DNA from: an uncultured Bacilli bacterium
Lineage (GTDB): Bacteria; Bacillota_I; Bacilli_A; RFN20; CAG-631
Reading direction: 5' to 3'
DNA: 64,000 bases
Assembly: GCA_934201705.1 (NCBI GenBank)
Contig: CAKPXF010000003.1
Location: forward strand, 62,001 to 126,000
Part shown: one piece after another, positions 43,060-51,387 of the stretch
Layout of the letters: the number at the start of each line of letters is the position of its first letter
Position numbering within the stretch: position 1 is the stretch's first letter
Translations under genes and position numbers: made by a program
Notes under the pieces: generated by a model
What the model saw: only the letters and a program-made list of their open reading frames with translations
What the model was told of the DNA's origin: nothing
Database searches by the model: none

Positions 43060-45132
43060 TTAATGTTTTGTTTCCATTTTACTCATTATAGATTCAGGAA
43101 CTACTTCATAATGAGAGAATTGCATAGTAAATGTTCCTCTTCCAGCTGTTAAAGAACGAAGTGATGTAGCATAGCCAAACATTCCAGCTAATGGAATAAA
43201 GGCTTTAATGATTTGAGCATTTCCTTTTGCTTCCATACCATCAATCTTTCCTCTCTTTGAAGAAATATTACCCATTACGTCTCCCATGTATTCCATAGGT
43301 ACTGTAACCTCAAGACTCATAATTGGTTCTAGTAAAACTGCTTTACAAACATTTGCTGCTTGATGGAATGCCATTGATGCCGCAATTTTAAATGCTGCTT
43401 CTGAAGAGTCAACCTCATGGTATGAACCATCAAATAATGTAGCCTTAATATCTATTGCTGGATAACCCCACTTAATTCCACCAGCCATAGCATCAACTAA
43501 GCCATCTCTTACTGGCTTAATGTATTCACCAGGAACACTTCCACCAACAGTTCCATCAACGAATTCAAAGCCTTTTCCTGGGTTTGGTTCAAACTTAATC
43601 CATACATCACCGTATTGGCCCTTACCACCACTTTGACGAACGAATTTACCTTCAACCTCACCTGTTGCTTGAATTGTTTCACGATATGCAACTTGCGGTT
43701 CACCTACATTTGCTTGTACGTGGAATTCACGACGTACACGATCAACTATAATATCAAGGTGAAGTTCACCCATACCAGAAATAATTGTTTGACCTGTTTC
43801 AGCATTGGTATATGCTTTAAAAGTAGGATCTTCTTCAGCAAGCTTTGCTAAAGCAATTTGTAATTTTTCTTGATCATTTTTAGAACATGGTTCAATTGCT
43901 TGTGAAATAACTGGTTCTGGGAATACTAATGATTCAAGAATTACAGGTGTATTTTCATTTGCTAAAGTATCACCAGTTGTAGTATCTTTTAAGCCAATTA
44001 CTGCGGCAATATCTCCAGTATACAATTCGTTAATTTCACGTCTTGAATTAGCGTGCATTAATAAAATTCTTGAAATTCTTTCTTTTTTGCCTTTTGTTGA
44101 GTTATATACATAAGAACCAGAAGTTAGTTTTCCTGAATAAACTCTAATGTATGTCAATTTTCCAACATAAGGGTCAGTCATAACCTTAAATGCTAAAGCT
44201 GAGAATGGTGCATCATCTGATACTGGTACAACGTACTCTTCATCATTTAATGTACCCTTTGCAGGTTCAACATCTAAAGGACTTGGTAAATAATCAATTA
44301 CTCCATCTAATAGTAATTGAATACCTTTGTTTTTATATGATGCACCGGCAAATACTGGAAAGAATTCTCCAGATAAAACACCAGATCTAATTGCCTTTTT
44401 AATATCAGCAATATCCATGTTTTCACCAGTTGGATCCTCCATATATTTTTCAAAGAATGCATCATCATATTGAGAAATTGCTTCAAACAATTTTCCTCTT
44501 AATTCTTCAACTTTACTTTCATAGCCTTCAAGTACTTTATCCATTATTGTAACATCTAAACCTTTATCATCATTATAGATATAAGTTTTCTTTTCAATAA
44601 TATCAATAATACCTTTAAAGTTGTTTTCTCTGCCTACTGGATATTGAACAGCATATCCTGCAGCAGCAAGTCTACTATGAAGTGTTTCAATACACATTTC
44701 AAAATCAGCGCCAATTGCATCAAGTTTGTTTACAAATACAATTCTTGGAACATTGTATTTGCTTCCTTGTCTCCAAACAGTTTCAGTTTGAGCTTCAACG
44801 CCGTTTTTTCCATCAAGTACTGTAACTGCTCCATCAAGTACTCTTAATGATCTTTCTACTTCAGCAGTAAAGTCTACGTGTCCTGGAGTATCGATAATGT
44901 TTAATCTATATCCTTTCCAGTGTGCTGTAGTTGAAGCAGAAGTAATTGTAATACCTCTTTCTCTTTCTTGTTCCATCCAGTCCATTGTTGCAGTTCCATC
45001 ATGAACTTCACCAATTTTGTGGCTTACACCCGTATAAAATAATATACGTTCTGTTGTAGTAGTCTTACCAGCATCTATGTGAGCCATGATACCGATATTT
45101 CTAGTTTTTTCTAAGCTATATTCGCGTCCCAT
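43060..45132 (-). CDS. fusA: Translation elongation factor G
   Basis: Drives ribosomal translocation with GTP and helps recycle ribosomes. The 690-residue length is normal. The G1 motif AHIDAGKTTTTERIL (about 17-31), G3 DTPGHVDF, G4 NKLD and the domain IV and V regions (VRQSGGKGQYGDVWIKFEP; GTFTMQFSHYEVVP) are all present. It is third in the str operon rpsL-rpsG-fusA, 27 bases after rpsG, followed by tuf. The resistance hot spots for fusidic acid cannot be judged by eye. Confidence 0.98.
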   Translation of the reverse strand: MGREYSLEKTRNIGIMAHIDAGKTTTTERILFYTGVSHKIGEVHDGTATMDWMEQERERGITITSASTTAHWKGYRLNIIDTPGHVDFTAEVERSLRVLDGAVTVLDGKNGVEAQTETVWRQGSKYNVPRIVFVNKLDAIGADFEMCIETLHSRLAAAGYAVQYPVGRENNFKGIIDIIEKKTYIYNDDKGLDVTIMDKVLEGYESKVEELRGKLFEAISQYDDAFFEKYMEDPTGENMDIADIKKAIRSGVLSGEFFPVFAGASYKNKGIQLLLDGVIDYLPSPLDVEPAKGTLNDEEYVVPVSDDAPFSALAFKVMTDPYVGKLTYIRVYSGKLTSGSYVYNSTKGKKERISRILLMHANSRREINELYTGDIAAVIGLKDTTTGDTLANENTPVILESLVFPEPVISQAIEPCSKNDQEKLQIALAKLAEEDPTFKAYTNAETGQTIISGMGELHLDIIVDRVRREFHVQANVGEPQVAYRETIQATGEVEGKFVRQSGGKGQYGDVWIKFEPNPGKGFEFVDGTVGGSVPGEYIKPVRDGLVDAMAGGIKWGYPAIDIKATLFDGSYHEVDSSEAAFKIAASMAFHQAANVCKAVLLEPIMSLEVTVPMEYMGDVMGNISSKRGKIDGMEAKGNAQIIKAFIPLAGMFGYATSLRSLTAGRGTFTMQFSHYEVVPESIMSKMETKH

Positions 45133-45159
45133 AAATTTATCAACAACCTATTATTAAAA

Positions 45160-45630
45160 TTACCAACGGAAGTGAGCAAATGCTTTATTTGCTTCTGCCA
45201 TTTTATGTGTGTCGTCTCTTTTCTTAACTGAAGCACCAACACCATTAGCTGCATCAATAATTTCAGCAGCAAGTCTTTCTTCCATAGTTTTTTCACCACG
45301 GTTTCTTGAATAGTTAACTAACCATCTTAAACCTAAAGTGATTTTTCTTTCTTTTGAAACTTCAACTGGAACTTGGTAATTTTGCCCACCAATACGGCGA
45401 ACTTTAAGTTCAACAACTGGAGTAATGTTAGATAATGCTTTTCCAAAAACATCTAATGCTGCTTCGCCAGTTTTCTTTTCAACGATAGCAAATGCTCCAT
45501 ATAAGATTCCTTGAGCTGTTCCTTTTTTACCATCTAACATAATCTTATTTACTAATTTAGTAACTAATTTTGAATTGTACACTGGATCAGGTAGTACATC
45601 TCTTTTAGCAATACATCCTCTACGTGGCAT
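45160..45630 (-). CDS. rpsG: 30S ribosomal protein S7
   Basis: Primary 16S rRNA-binding protein of the small-subunit head. The 156-residue protein starts MPRRGCIAKRDVLPDPVYNS and has the family block LDGKKGTAQGILYGAF and the C-terminal RAEANKAFAHFRW-like end (MAEANKAFAHFRW). Length is normal. GGAGGAAATC precedes the ATG. It sits between rpsL and fusA in the str operon. In E. coli S7 represses this operon; whether the leader here does so is unknown. Confidence 0.98.
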   Translation of the reverse strand: MPRRGCIAKRDVLPDPVYNSKLVTKLVNKIMLDGKKGTAQGILYGAFAIVEKKTGEAALDVFGKALSNITPVVELKVRRIGGQNYQVPVEVSKERKITLGLRWLVNYSRNRGEKTMEERLAAEIIDAANGVGASVKKRDDTHKMAEANKAFAHFRW

Positions 45631-45655
45631 ATTTTGATTTCCTCCTTATCCTAAA

Positions 45656-46069
45656 TTAAGCTTTTGGCTTCTTTGTTCCATACAAAGAGCGTCCTTGCTT
45701 TCTATCTTTTACACCTGCACAGTCTCTAGTTCCACGAATGATATGGTAACGTACACCTGGTAAATCCTTAACACGGCCGCCACGGATCATTACAACTGAG
45801 TGTTCTTGTAGGTTATGTCCTTCTCCACCGATATATGCAGTAACTTCAAAACCATTTGAAAGTCTTACACGGGCATATTTTCTATTTGCAGAGTTAGGTT
45901 TCTTTGGGTTCATGATACTTACACGAGTACAAACACCCTTCTTTTGAGGTGAATTAACCTTTGTTTCCTTCTTAAGTAAAAGATTTTTTCCTTTGCCTAA
46001 TGCAGGAGCTTTAGATTTAACAACACTTTTTTGTCTTCCTTGTTTAACAAGTTGATTAATTGTTGGCAT
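45656..46069 (-). CDS. rpsL: 30S ribosomal protein S12
   Basis: Decoding-centre protein; mutation of its Lys residues gives streptomycin resistance, and both wild-type sites (the PKKPNSA and GRVKDLPG contexts) appear normal. The loop KYARVRLSNGFEVTAYI and GVRYHIIRGTRDCAGV fit the family. The frame reaches 46090 with MNERRKN, but AAGGAGA is six bases before the ATG at 46069, which gives the standard MPTINQLV start (137 residues). It is first in the str operon, with a structured leader and a clear promoter. Confidence 0.98.
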   Translation of the reverse strand: MPTINQLVKQGRQKSVVKSKAPALGKGKNLLLKKETKVNSPQKKGVCTRVSIMNPKKPNSANRKYARVRLSNGFEVTAYIGGEGHNLQEHSVVMIRGGRVKDLPGVRYHIIRGTRDCAGVKDRKQGRSLYGTKKPKA

Positions 46070-46095
46070 ATTTTTTCTCCTTTCATTCACACAAT

Positions 46096-46115
46096 ACCAG
46101 GCGTTTTCACCCGGT
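46096..46115 (-). promoter_or_regulatory. Leader hairpin before rpsL
   Basis: Arms of eight bases (ACCGGGTG and CGCCTGGT on the minus strand, two GU pairs) with an AAAA loop, 27 bases before the rpsL ATG. There is no T-run. It could be a site for autogenous control or a stabiliser of the mRNA 5' end; unproven. Confidence 0.5.
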
Positions 46116-46159
46116 TCTTTAAAATTAGACCTTATAGGCCTTCTTCCATATGCTCTAAT

Positions 46160-46188
46160 ATTATGAACTAATTTGGTATTTATGTCAA
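46160..46188 (-). promoter_or_regulatory. Promoter of the str operon
   Basis: Perfect -35 TTGACA (46183-46188) and -10 CATAAT (46160-46165) with a 17-base spacer, giving a leader of about 85 bases before rpsL. Confidence 0.8.
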
Positions 46189-46204
46189 TTGTTTTTTGTA
46201 TTTT

Positions 46205-46243
46205 TTATAAAAAAGGACCCAAGTTAGTAAACTTGAATCCTTT
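46205..46243 (-). terminator. Rho-independent terminator of the large lipoprotein gene
   Basis: Arms AAAGGA-CAAGTT (46212-46225) and AACTTG-TCCTTT (46230-46243) with one two-base internal mismatch and an AGTA loop, then TTTTTTAT on the minus strand. Confidence 0.8.
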
Positions 46244-46267
46244 AATTAATTTTTAATTCTTAAAATA

Positions 46268-49200
46268 CTAGTAAACTGTTAAACCAGCTTTAGCCCATAA
46301 AGCAACATATGTTTCACCAATATAAGATTTTCCCATTGCTAAACTCTTTAATTGGTTAACAGCATTTGCATGTTCTGATTTTCCATCAATATAATTTTGA
46401 ATATCTATTGCAGTTTGATTTGGAAGTCCCCAATTAAATCCACCTTTTGCTTCTTCCCAATAGCCTTCAAACTTAGCATCATCATTAATGACTGTTCTAA
46501 CATATTCTGTTTTTGCAAGAGCTCTTTCAACTAAACTTTGAATTGTATCAGTTGAACTAACTACTAATTTACCCTTGAAGTAAACATCATCAACTGTTTC
46601 TCTTGTAACTGTTAAATAATCAAGATATCCAGTGAAAATATTAGAGAAAATAATATTACCTTTACCTTGTTCAACAGCTAAAGTTTTATTTTCACCATAA
46701 GCTTTTGTTGCTGCAGTTTCTGTATTTCCAACAACGTGATCAGTTGGCATAGTATCAACTTTCATATATGTTGAGCCCATTGAAGCTAATACAAATGATC
46801 TAATTACATCATATCCGCTATATGCTAATTTATGAGTTGCTGTAGAATTTACTCCAGTCCAAACTTGAATTGCAAAGCCGCCTTCTGGGATGCAAATATT
46901 ACCAGCTGCATCAACTGCTGGAGATTCTTGAGCATTTTTAGCTCTTAAATAATAGTTATCAGTTGCTAAAACTCTCTTGTTTCCGCCAAATGAACCAATA
47001 TATTCAATTTTTCCATCTTTGTTTACAACCATTACATTTCCGCCCCATCCAGAAGTTTTAGATTGGAAAGTACTGTTGTCTGTATAAACAATTGATGAGA
47101 AACCAGAGTCAGCCCACATTTGTGCATTTTCATTATCGTAGAAGATTTCAGAAACAACTTCAGATGTTAATGTTTCATTTGCTTCTTTTGCTAATACTTT
47201 TTCTTTAAATTGATCAAAGAAATTCATTTGATATTTTGAATCAGTATAAGTAATTGGTTGGTATGCTTTTGTATCAACCGGAGTATTATCTTCAACAGTT
47301 AATTTACCATCAACAACTTTTACAACCATATTATTTAAAGCGCCATCTGCTAATTCTGTTTCAAATAAAGTATTTCCTGTAAATGTAGCAACATCCTTGC
47401 CAGTTAACTGATTAATTAATTTTGCCATTTTTTCTTTAGTATCTGAAATAATCATGCCACCTTCTGGAATAACTACATTGTATTCATTCCAAGCATTTTT
47501 ACCATCATCAGTTGTACCTGGCCATGGTTTAAATGTAGCCCATATATTAAAGATACCACAAACTTTTCCAGTTTCTAATTTATAATTTCCATCATGATAG
47601 AATCCATCTGCTGGTCCACCATAACCACCACCTAATCCAAATGAAGCATAAATTACTTTTCCATTTGCATCAACACCAATTGTGTAACCATCATTATTAA
47701 GAACAACTTCATCAGTGCCTGTGAATACTTTAGGTTGAGGTTCTTCATATTTAAATGCTTTAACCTTATTTGTTGTCTTATCATAGAACATTCTTACATC
47801 GTCATAAGCAGCATTTCTTACATTAAATTTTGCACCATTGCTATCATTTAATTCAGTAAATGCACCTTTAGTAACTAGTTTTGCAATTGTGCTAGCTCCA
47901 GCATAAGCATCACTATTATATGTAGTCATTAAGAAACCACCCTTTGGAACAACAATTTCAAACTTACCGGCTGCTGTTGGTTCTTCTTGTGTCCATGCAC
48001 CATAACCTTCAAGTAATTTGAATGTTGGGTTATTTGTTTCCCATACACCATTTTCATTTTGTCTTACATAGTATGCAGCATTTGCATAATATCCAGTTCC
48101 ACTAGGTCCACCATAACCATTTTGAGGACACCAAACTGCATAAGCAACTTTTCCTTCTGCATCAACAGCAACAGTTGTTCTCCATTGACAATTTACAGTT
48201 CCTTTTCCCCATTGACCATCTTGATGAGTAACGAAGCCTGAATCATCAGTCCATACAGTAAATGGAGAATCTTTTGATGTTGATTGAACATCAGCTGTTC
48301 CAAATTCAGTATATCCTTCTTCTAATTTTGCCCATGGAGCAAATTCAAATACTGCTTGATATTCAACATCAGTATCTCCAACAGTAACTTTTAAGTCAGC
48401 ATCAGTTGTAACATCTTCCCATTCGCCATTAGCATTCTTAACTTGCCATTTAACAAATGTATATGTAGAATCAGATTTTGAAGGTGAAAATTCTAATACT
48501 GAGCCCTTAGCACCAGCCTTAGTTTCAGTAACATCACCAGTGTGAACAGTAATCTTAGCATATTTAGCAACATCTTCAATAGTATGAATAACATTCTTAC
48601 CATCTTCAAATGTGTAGAATCCAGTAAAATCAACAAAATCTCCAACTGTTAATTCAGTATCTATTGCAAATTCAACATCACCAATTGTAACTTTCTTTGC
48701 TTCTTTTACTTCAGCTTTAACAGCTTTAATTTTCTTTAAGTTATTCTTTAATCCTACAAAGTCAGCAACATTATCTTCTGATACATTAGTTGTAGCAATT
48801 GCAGTTACAGTTCCATAGCCAGTAATTGTCTTAACAGTTGCTGCATTAACTTGTGGTTGACCTTTTACAGTTGCAAGTGTACCATCAAAAGCAATTGTAT
48901 CTCCAACTTTTGCATCTTTAATAGCATCAGCACTTACTCTTATAGTATTACCATTTTCATCTTGTACATAAGCTACAGTATCATTAACATATGTAATAAC
49001 ACCTTTTGCATTGCTAATAGTTTCGCCATCTTTTTTAGTTAAAGCATCAGCAATTGTTGCAAATTTTTCTAATTCATCTTCAGCTGTTAATGGTCCATGA
49101 GATGGAGTATCCTTTAATTGTTCTCCGCCTGCATCCTTTAATTCTTCAGCAGTTCTTTCACGAAGAGCTAATTCATGGTTATCATTAATGTAGAAATAAT

Positions 49201-50026
49201 ATTTATCTAAAGCCTTAGGAGCAATTGTTGCTTTACCCCAATCTTTATTATATTGAGAATCAAACGCACCTGCGCAACCATGTCCAACTTCAGTTAAAGG
49301 ACTTTCCCCAACTATTTCTTTGAATAATTCTTTTAATGATTGTTCAGCCAAATGGCCTTTAATTACAAATCCATCTTCTGGAATAACGAAGTTAAATAAA
49401 GCAAATGTACTATATTTTTTACCATTTACTTCAACCTTCTTTTGTCCACTTGAATACCATGTTGACCAATTTTCAAACTGATCATGCAATGCCCAGAAAT
49501 CCATATTATAAGGATCTGCAGCATCTAAATTATGATAATAGCCATCAGATGGTGAACCATAACCTGCACCTAATCCATAAGATGCATATACTAAATATCC
49601 ATCAGCATCAACAGCAAAATAATACATTCCTGGATCACTATCTAGAGGTACAGTTGTACGCCCTGTTAAATCCTTTCCAGTTAAGTTAGATTTTGATGTT
49701 GCATCACCTAATTCTACACCGATAGATTTATCGATTGCAAAATCAGTCCATACAGTTAATTCTTCTTTAGGAACATCTACATTAAATGCAACTTCCCATG
49801 TTTTTGCTTCTGGCGTTACATCTACACTTGATGATGTATCTTCACTTGATGATGTATTATCAGTAGAAGAATTATCAGTAGGAGTCGATGAAGTAGTTTC
49901 AGATGGTTTTTCAGAATTAGAAGTATCTGTTGAAGAATCATTATTGTTGTTCTTACATCCAGAAAGTACTAATGTGAATGCACCCAAACTAACCAAAAGC
50001 ATTGATAAAATTTTCTTTGAGTTCAT
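46268..50026 (-). CDS. Large repeat-containing surface lipoprotein, unknown function
   Basis: A 1252-residue exported lipoprotein: signal peptide with lipobox LVLSGC (C24), a Ser/Thr/Asp/Asn-rich flexible linker (25-75), then a mosaic. A module with GxGYGxPxDGYYH and a later IPEGGFxI strand occurs four times, roughly at residues 90-290, 590-760, 770-910 and 980-1160 (core cues GYGSPSDGYYH, GYGGPSGTGYY, GYGGPADGFYH, GSFGGNKRVLATDNYY). Between modules 1 and 2 are OB-fold-like stretches (about 320-490) and a bacterial-repeat-like strand (YTFVKWQVKNANGEWEDV). I do not recognise the module. It has its own promoter and terminator and is not in an operon. Likely sugar or polymer binding at the surface, by analogy only. 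Confidence 0.8.
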   Translation of the reverse strand: MNSKKILSMLLVSLGAFTLVLSGCKNNNNDSSTDTSNSEKPSETTSSTPTDNSSTDNTSSSEDTSSSVDVTPEAKTWEVAFNVDVPKEELTVWTDFAIDKSIGVELGDATSKSNLTGKDLTGRTTVPLDSDPGMYYFAVDADGYLVYASYGLGAGYGSPSDGYYHNLDAADPYNMDFWALHDQFENWSTWYSSGQKKVEVNGKKYSTFALFNFVIPEDGFVIKGHLAEQSLKELFKEIVGESPLTEVGHGCAGAFDSQYNKDWGKATIAPKALDKYYFYINDNHELALRERTAEELKDAGGEQLKDTPSHGPLTAEDELEKFATIADALTKKDGETISNAKGVITYVNDTVAYVQDENGNTIRVSADAIKDAKVGDTIAFDGTLATVKGQPQVNAATVKTITGYGTVTAIATTNVSEDNVADFVGLKNNLKKIKAVKAEVKEAKKVTIGDVEFAIDTELTVGDFVDFTGFYTFEDGKNVIHTIEDVAKYAKITVHTGDVTETKAGAKGSVLEFSPSKSDSTYTFVKWQVKNANGEWEDVTTDADLKVTVGDTDVEYQAVFEFAPWAKLEEGYTEFGTADVQSTSKDSPFTVWTDDSGFVTHQDGQWGKGTVNCQWRTTVAVDAEGKVAYAVWCPQNGYGGPSGTGYYANAAYYVRQNENGVWETNNPTFKLLEGYGAWTQEEPTAAGKFEIVVPKGGFLMTTYNSDAYAGASTIAKLVTKGAFTELNDSNGAKFNVRNAAYDDVRMFYDKTTNKVKAFKYEEPQPKVFTGTDEVVLNNDGYTIGVDANGKVIYASFGLGGGYGGPADGFYHDGNYKLETGKVCGIFNIWATFKPWPGTTDDGKNAWNEYNVVIPEGGMIISDTKEKMAKLINQLTGKDVATFTGNTLFETELADGALNNMVVKVVDGKLTVEDNTPVDTKAYQPITYTDSKYQMNFFDQFKEKVLAKEANETLTSEVVSEIFYDNENAQMWADSGFSSIVYTDNSTFQSKTSGWGGNVMVVNKDGKIEYIGSFGGNKRVLATDNYYLRAKNAQESPAVDAAGNICIPEGGFAIQVWTGVNSTATHKLAYSGYDVIRSFVLASMGSTYMKVDTMPTDHVVGNTETAATKAYGENKTLAVEQGKGNIIFSNIFTGYLDYLTVTRETVDDVYFKGKLVVSSTDTIQSLVERALAKTEYVRTVINDDAKFEGYWEEAKGGFNWGLPNQTAIDIQNYIDGKSEHANAVNQLKSLAMGKSYIGETYVALWAKAGLTVY

Positions 50027-50070
50027 ATTAAATTTCCTTTCATATTTTTGGAATTCGCTTTTCCATAATT

Positions 50071-50100
50071 ATTATATATTTTAAGTATTGAGTAAGTCAA
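50071..50100 (-). promoter_or_regulatory. Promoter of the large lipoprotein
   Basis: -35 TTGACT (50095-50100) and -10 TATAAT (50071-50076), 18 bases apart, about 45 bases before the ATG; GAAAGGAAA is the ribosome site. Confidence 0.7.
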
Positions 50101-50184
50101 CATACATTATTTTAAAAACAATTAAGGAAAATGATTAATGACAAGATAATAGATTATTTTCTAAATTTTTGACACACAAGAAGA

Positions 50185-50279
50185 ACAAAAGTGATTTTTA
50201 ATCACAAATGGGATGAAAATCCCATTTTTTAATGATGTACAATTATAGTTATTACTTGTTTAAGGTAAATAACTATAAT
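50185..50279 (-). mobile_element. Right end of IS605-type element A, with three hairpins
   Basis: Shares ends and structure with the element at 62487. Hairpin 1: GTGATT/AATCAC (50191-50205). Hairpin 2: ATGGGAT/ATCCCAT with GAAA loop (50208-50225), then a T-run on the plus strand. Hairpin 3: 12-bp arms (50242-50253 and 50268-50279) that overlap the TnpB stop codon. This is the place where the guide-RNA (omega RNA) 3' part lies in TnpB elements. Confidence 0.65.
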
Positions 50280-50835
50280 CTTACCTGTACTCGATATGGT
50301 ATTGTTAGACCTCTATCCCTAAAATTTGATATTATCTCATCGTTAGGTTTACTTTTTTTAAGTATATTACATGCTGCATTTAAATCAGCATTTATAACTC
50401 TTCCATTACTTGTTTGATATAAGCCTCTGTATATTCTTTTTCCTAAATAATTATCTTTCTTTTCTATTTCTTCATTATCTATAAATGAAGATTTTGATGA
50501 ATATGATTCATTTATTATCTTTACATCTATATTTACTTCGTTCAGTTTGAACTTTAGTTTGTTTATATATCTTGCAAGTGAAATCATGCAAAATGATTGA
50601 TTGATTTTAATCTTTTTCCATCAATTATAAATTAATTACCATTATTTATACAAATCGTCGCAAGATTGTTTATTCCTATATCTATTCTAGCATATGCATT
50701 AGCATTAAGATTTATTCCTTCTTTATCCTCTACTTCATATGAAAATTAAATACTAAAGTAGTAAAATAATCTTACTTTAGCTTATAAAGAGTAGCATTAT
50801 AAAGATTCTTTGATAATTCGTTATTAACAACATTA
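50273..50835 (-). pseudogene. Decayed TnpB (IS605 OrfB) with internal deletions
   Basis: C-terminal 100 codons encode the RuvC-III side of TnpB: LARYINKLKFKLNEVNIDVK, a cysteine-poor finger, and VINADLNAACNIL with the catalytic Asp. Upstream, in pieces, I read IDIGINNLATICI (RuvC-I Asp) and FIIDGKRLKSIN, but a stop follows, and the central part (about 100 residues) is missing: KSIN jumps almost directly to the SLARYINK region. Farther up, SKNLYNATLYKLK (N-terminal) runs straight into FSYEVEDKEG. So at least two deletions and several stops. No TnpA is present. Non-functional as a nuclease. Confidence 0.8.
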
Positions 50836-51352
50836 GTATTACTAAGTAAAGTATAGCATTAACAAATAATGTAAACAACGCATATATTTTTGTGCTCTTT
50901 TGCATTATAAAAATAGTTTTAAAATTTTTTTTATTTGTGTTAACTCTTAGGCAAGGTAGTTCAAAAAAAGTGTTATTTATGTTTACATATTTTCTACATG
51001 TTTTTAACAATAATTATTAATAAAACTGTATAGCGAAAGATTAGCAATTACGTATTAATCAGTATTTTTAAATGAAGCGAGTAGATTTAGTATGATTAAT
51101 AGTAAATTTAAAAGAATCATTTTTATTATTATATTTTAGTGATTTTTTTATGATGAAAAATAGCTATAAAAAACTTTTTTTACAAATTATAGATAATAAC
51201 CATATTGAGCAATTTTTGTGGCATTACATTATTAGTGATTTTAACACAAAAATACTGATTTTCTGCTTTCAAATAAAATAATGGAAGTAATAATAGTCAA
51301 CACTTCATAATCAATTATTACTATTTTTACTCTTCTATAAAAATAGGATTTT
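50836..51352. other. Intergenic stretch without a recognisable gene
   Basis: AT-rich DNA between the TnpB relic and rpoC. I see an inverted repeat AGTAATAAT/ATTATTACT around 51285-51330 with a T-run after it on the plus strand, but no coding potential. Other frames here look like chance. It may hold more remains of the insertion element. Confidence 0.4.
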
Positions 51353-51383
51353 CTAATAAAAAAAGGAGAAATGAATTCTCCTT
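51353..51383 (-). terminator. Rho-independent terminator of rpoBC
   Basis: Perfect arms AAGGAGAA (51363-51370) and TTCTCCTT (51376-51383), 5-base loop, then seven T on the minus strand, five bases past the rpoC stop. Confidence 0.85.
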
Positions 51384-51387
51384 AGTT

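Noticed and set aside
43509..45299. Extra frames inside fusA and rpsG (including 45111-45299)
   Set aside because: They lie in other frames of strongly conserved genes and lack their own signals.
50777..51010. Minus-strand frame of 77 codons with hydrophobic end
   Set aside because: It overlaps the TnpB relic in another frame, has no ribosome site and looks like AT-rich chance.
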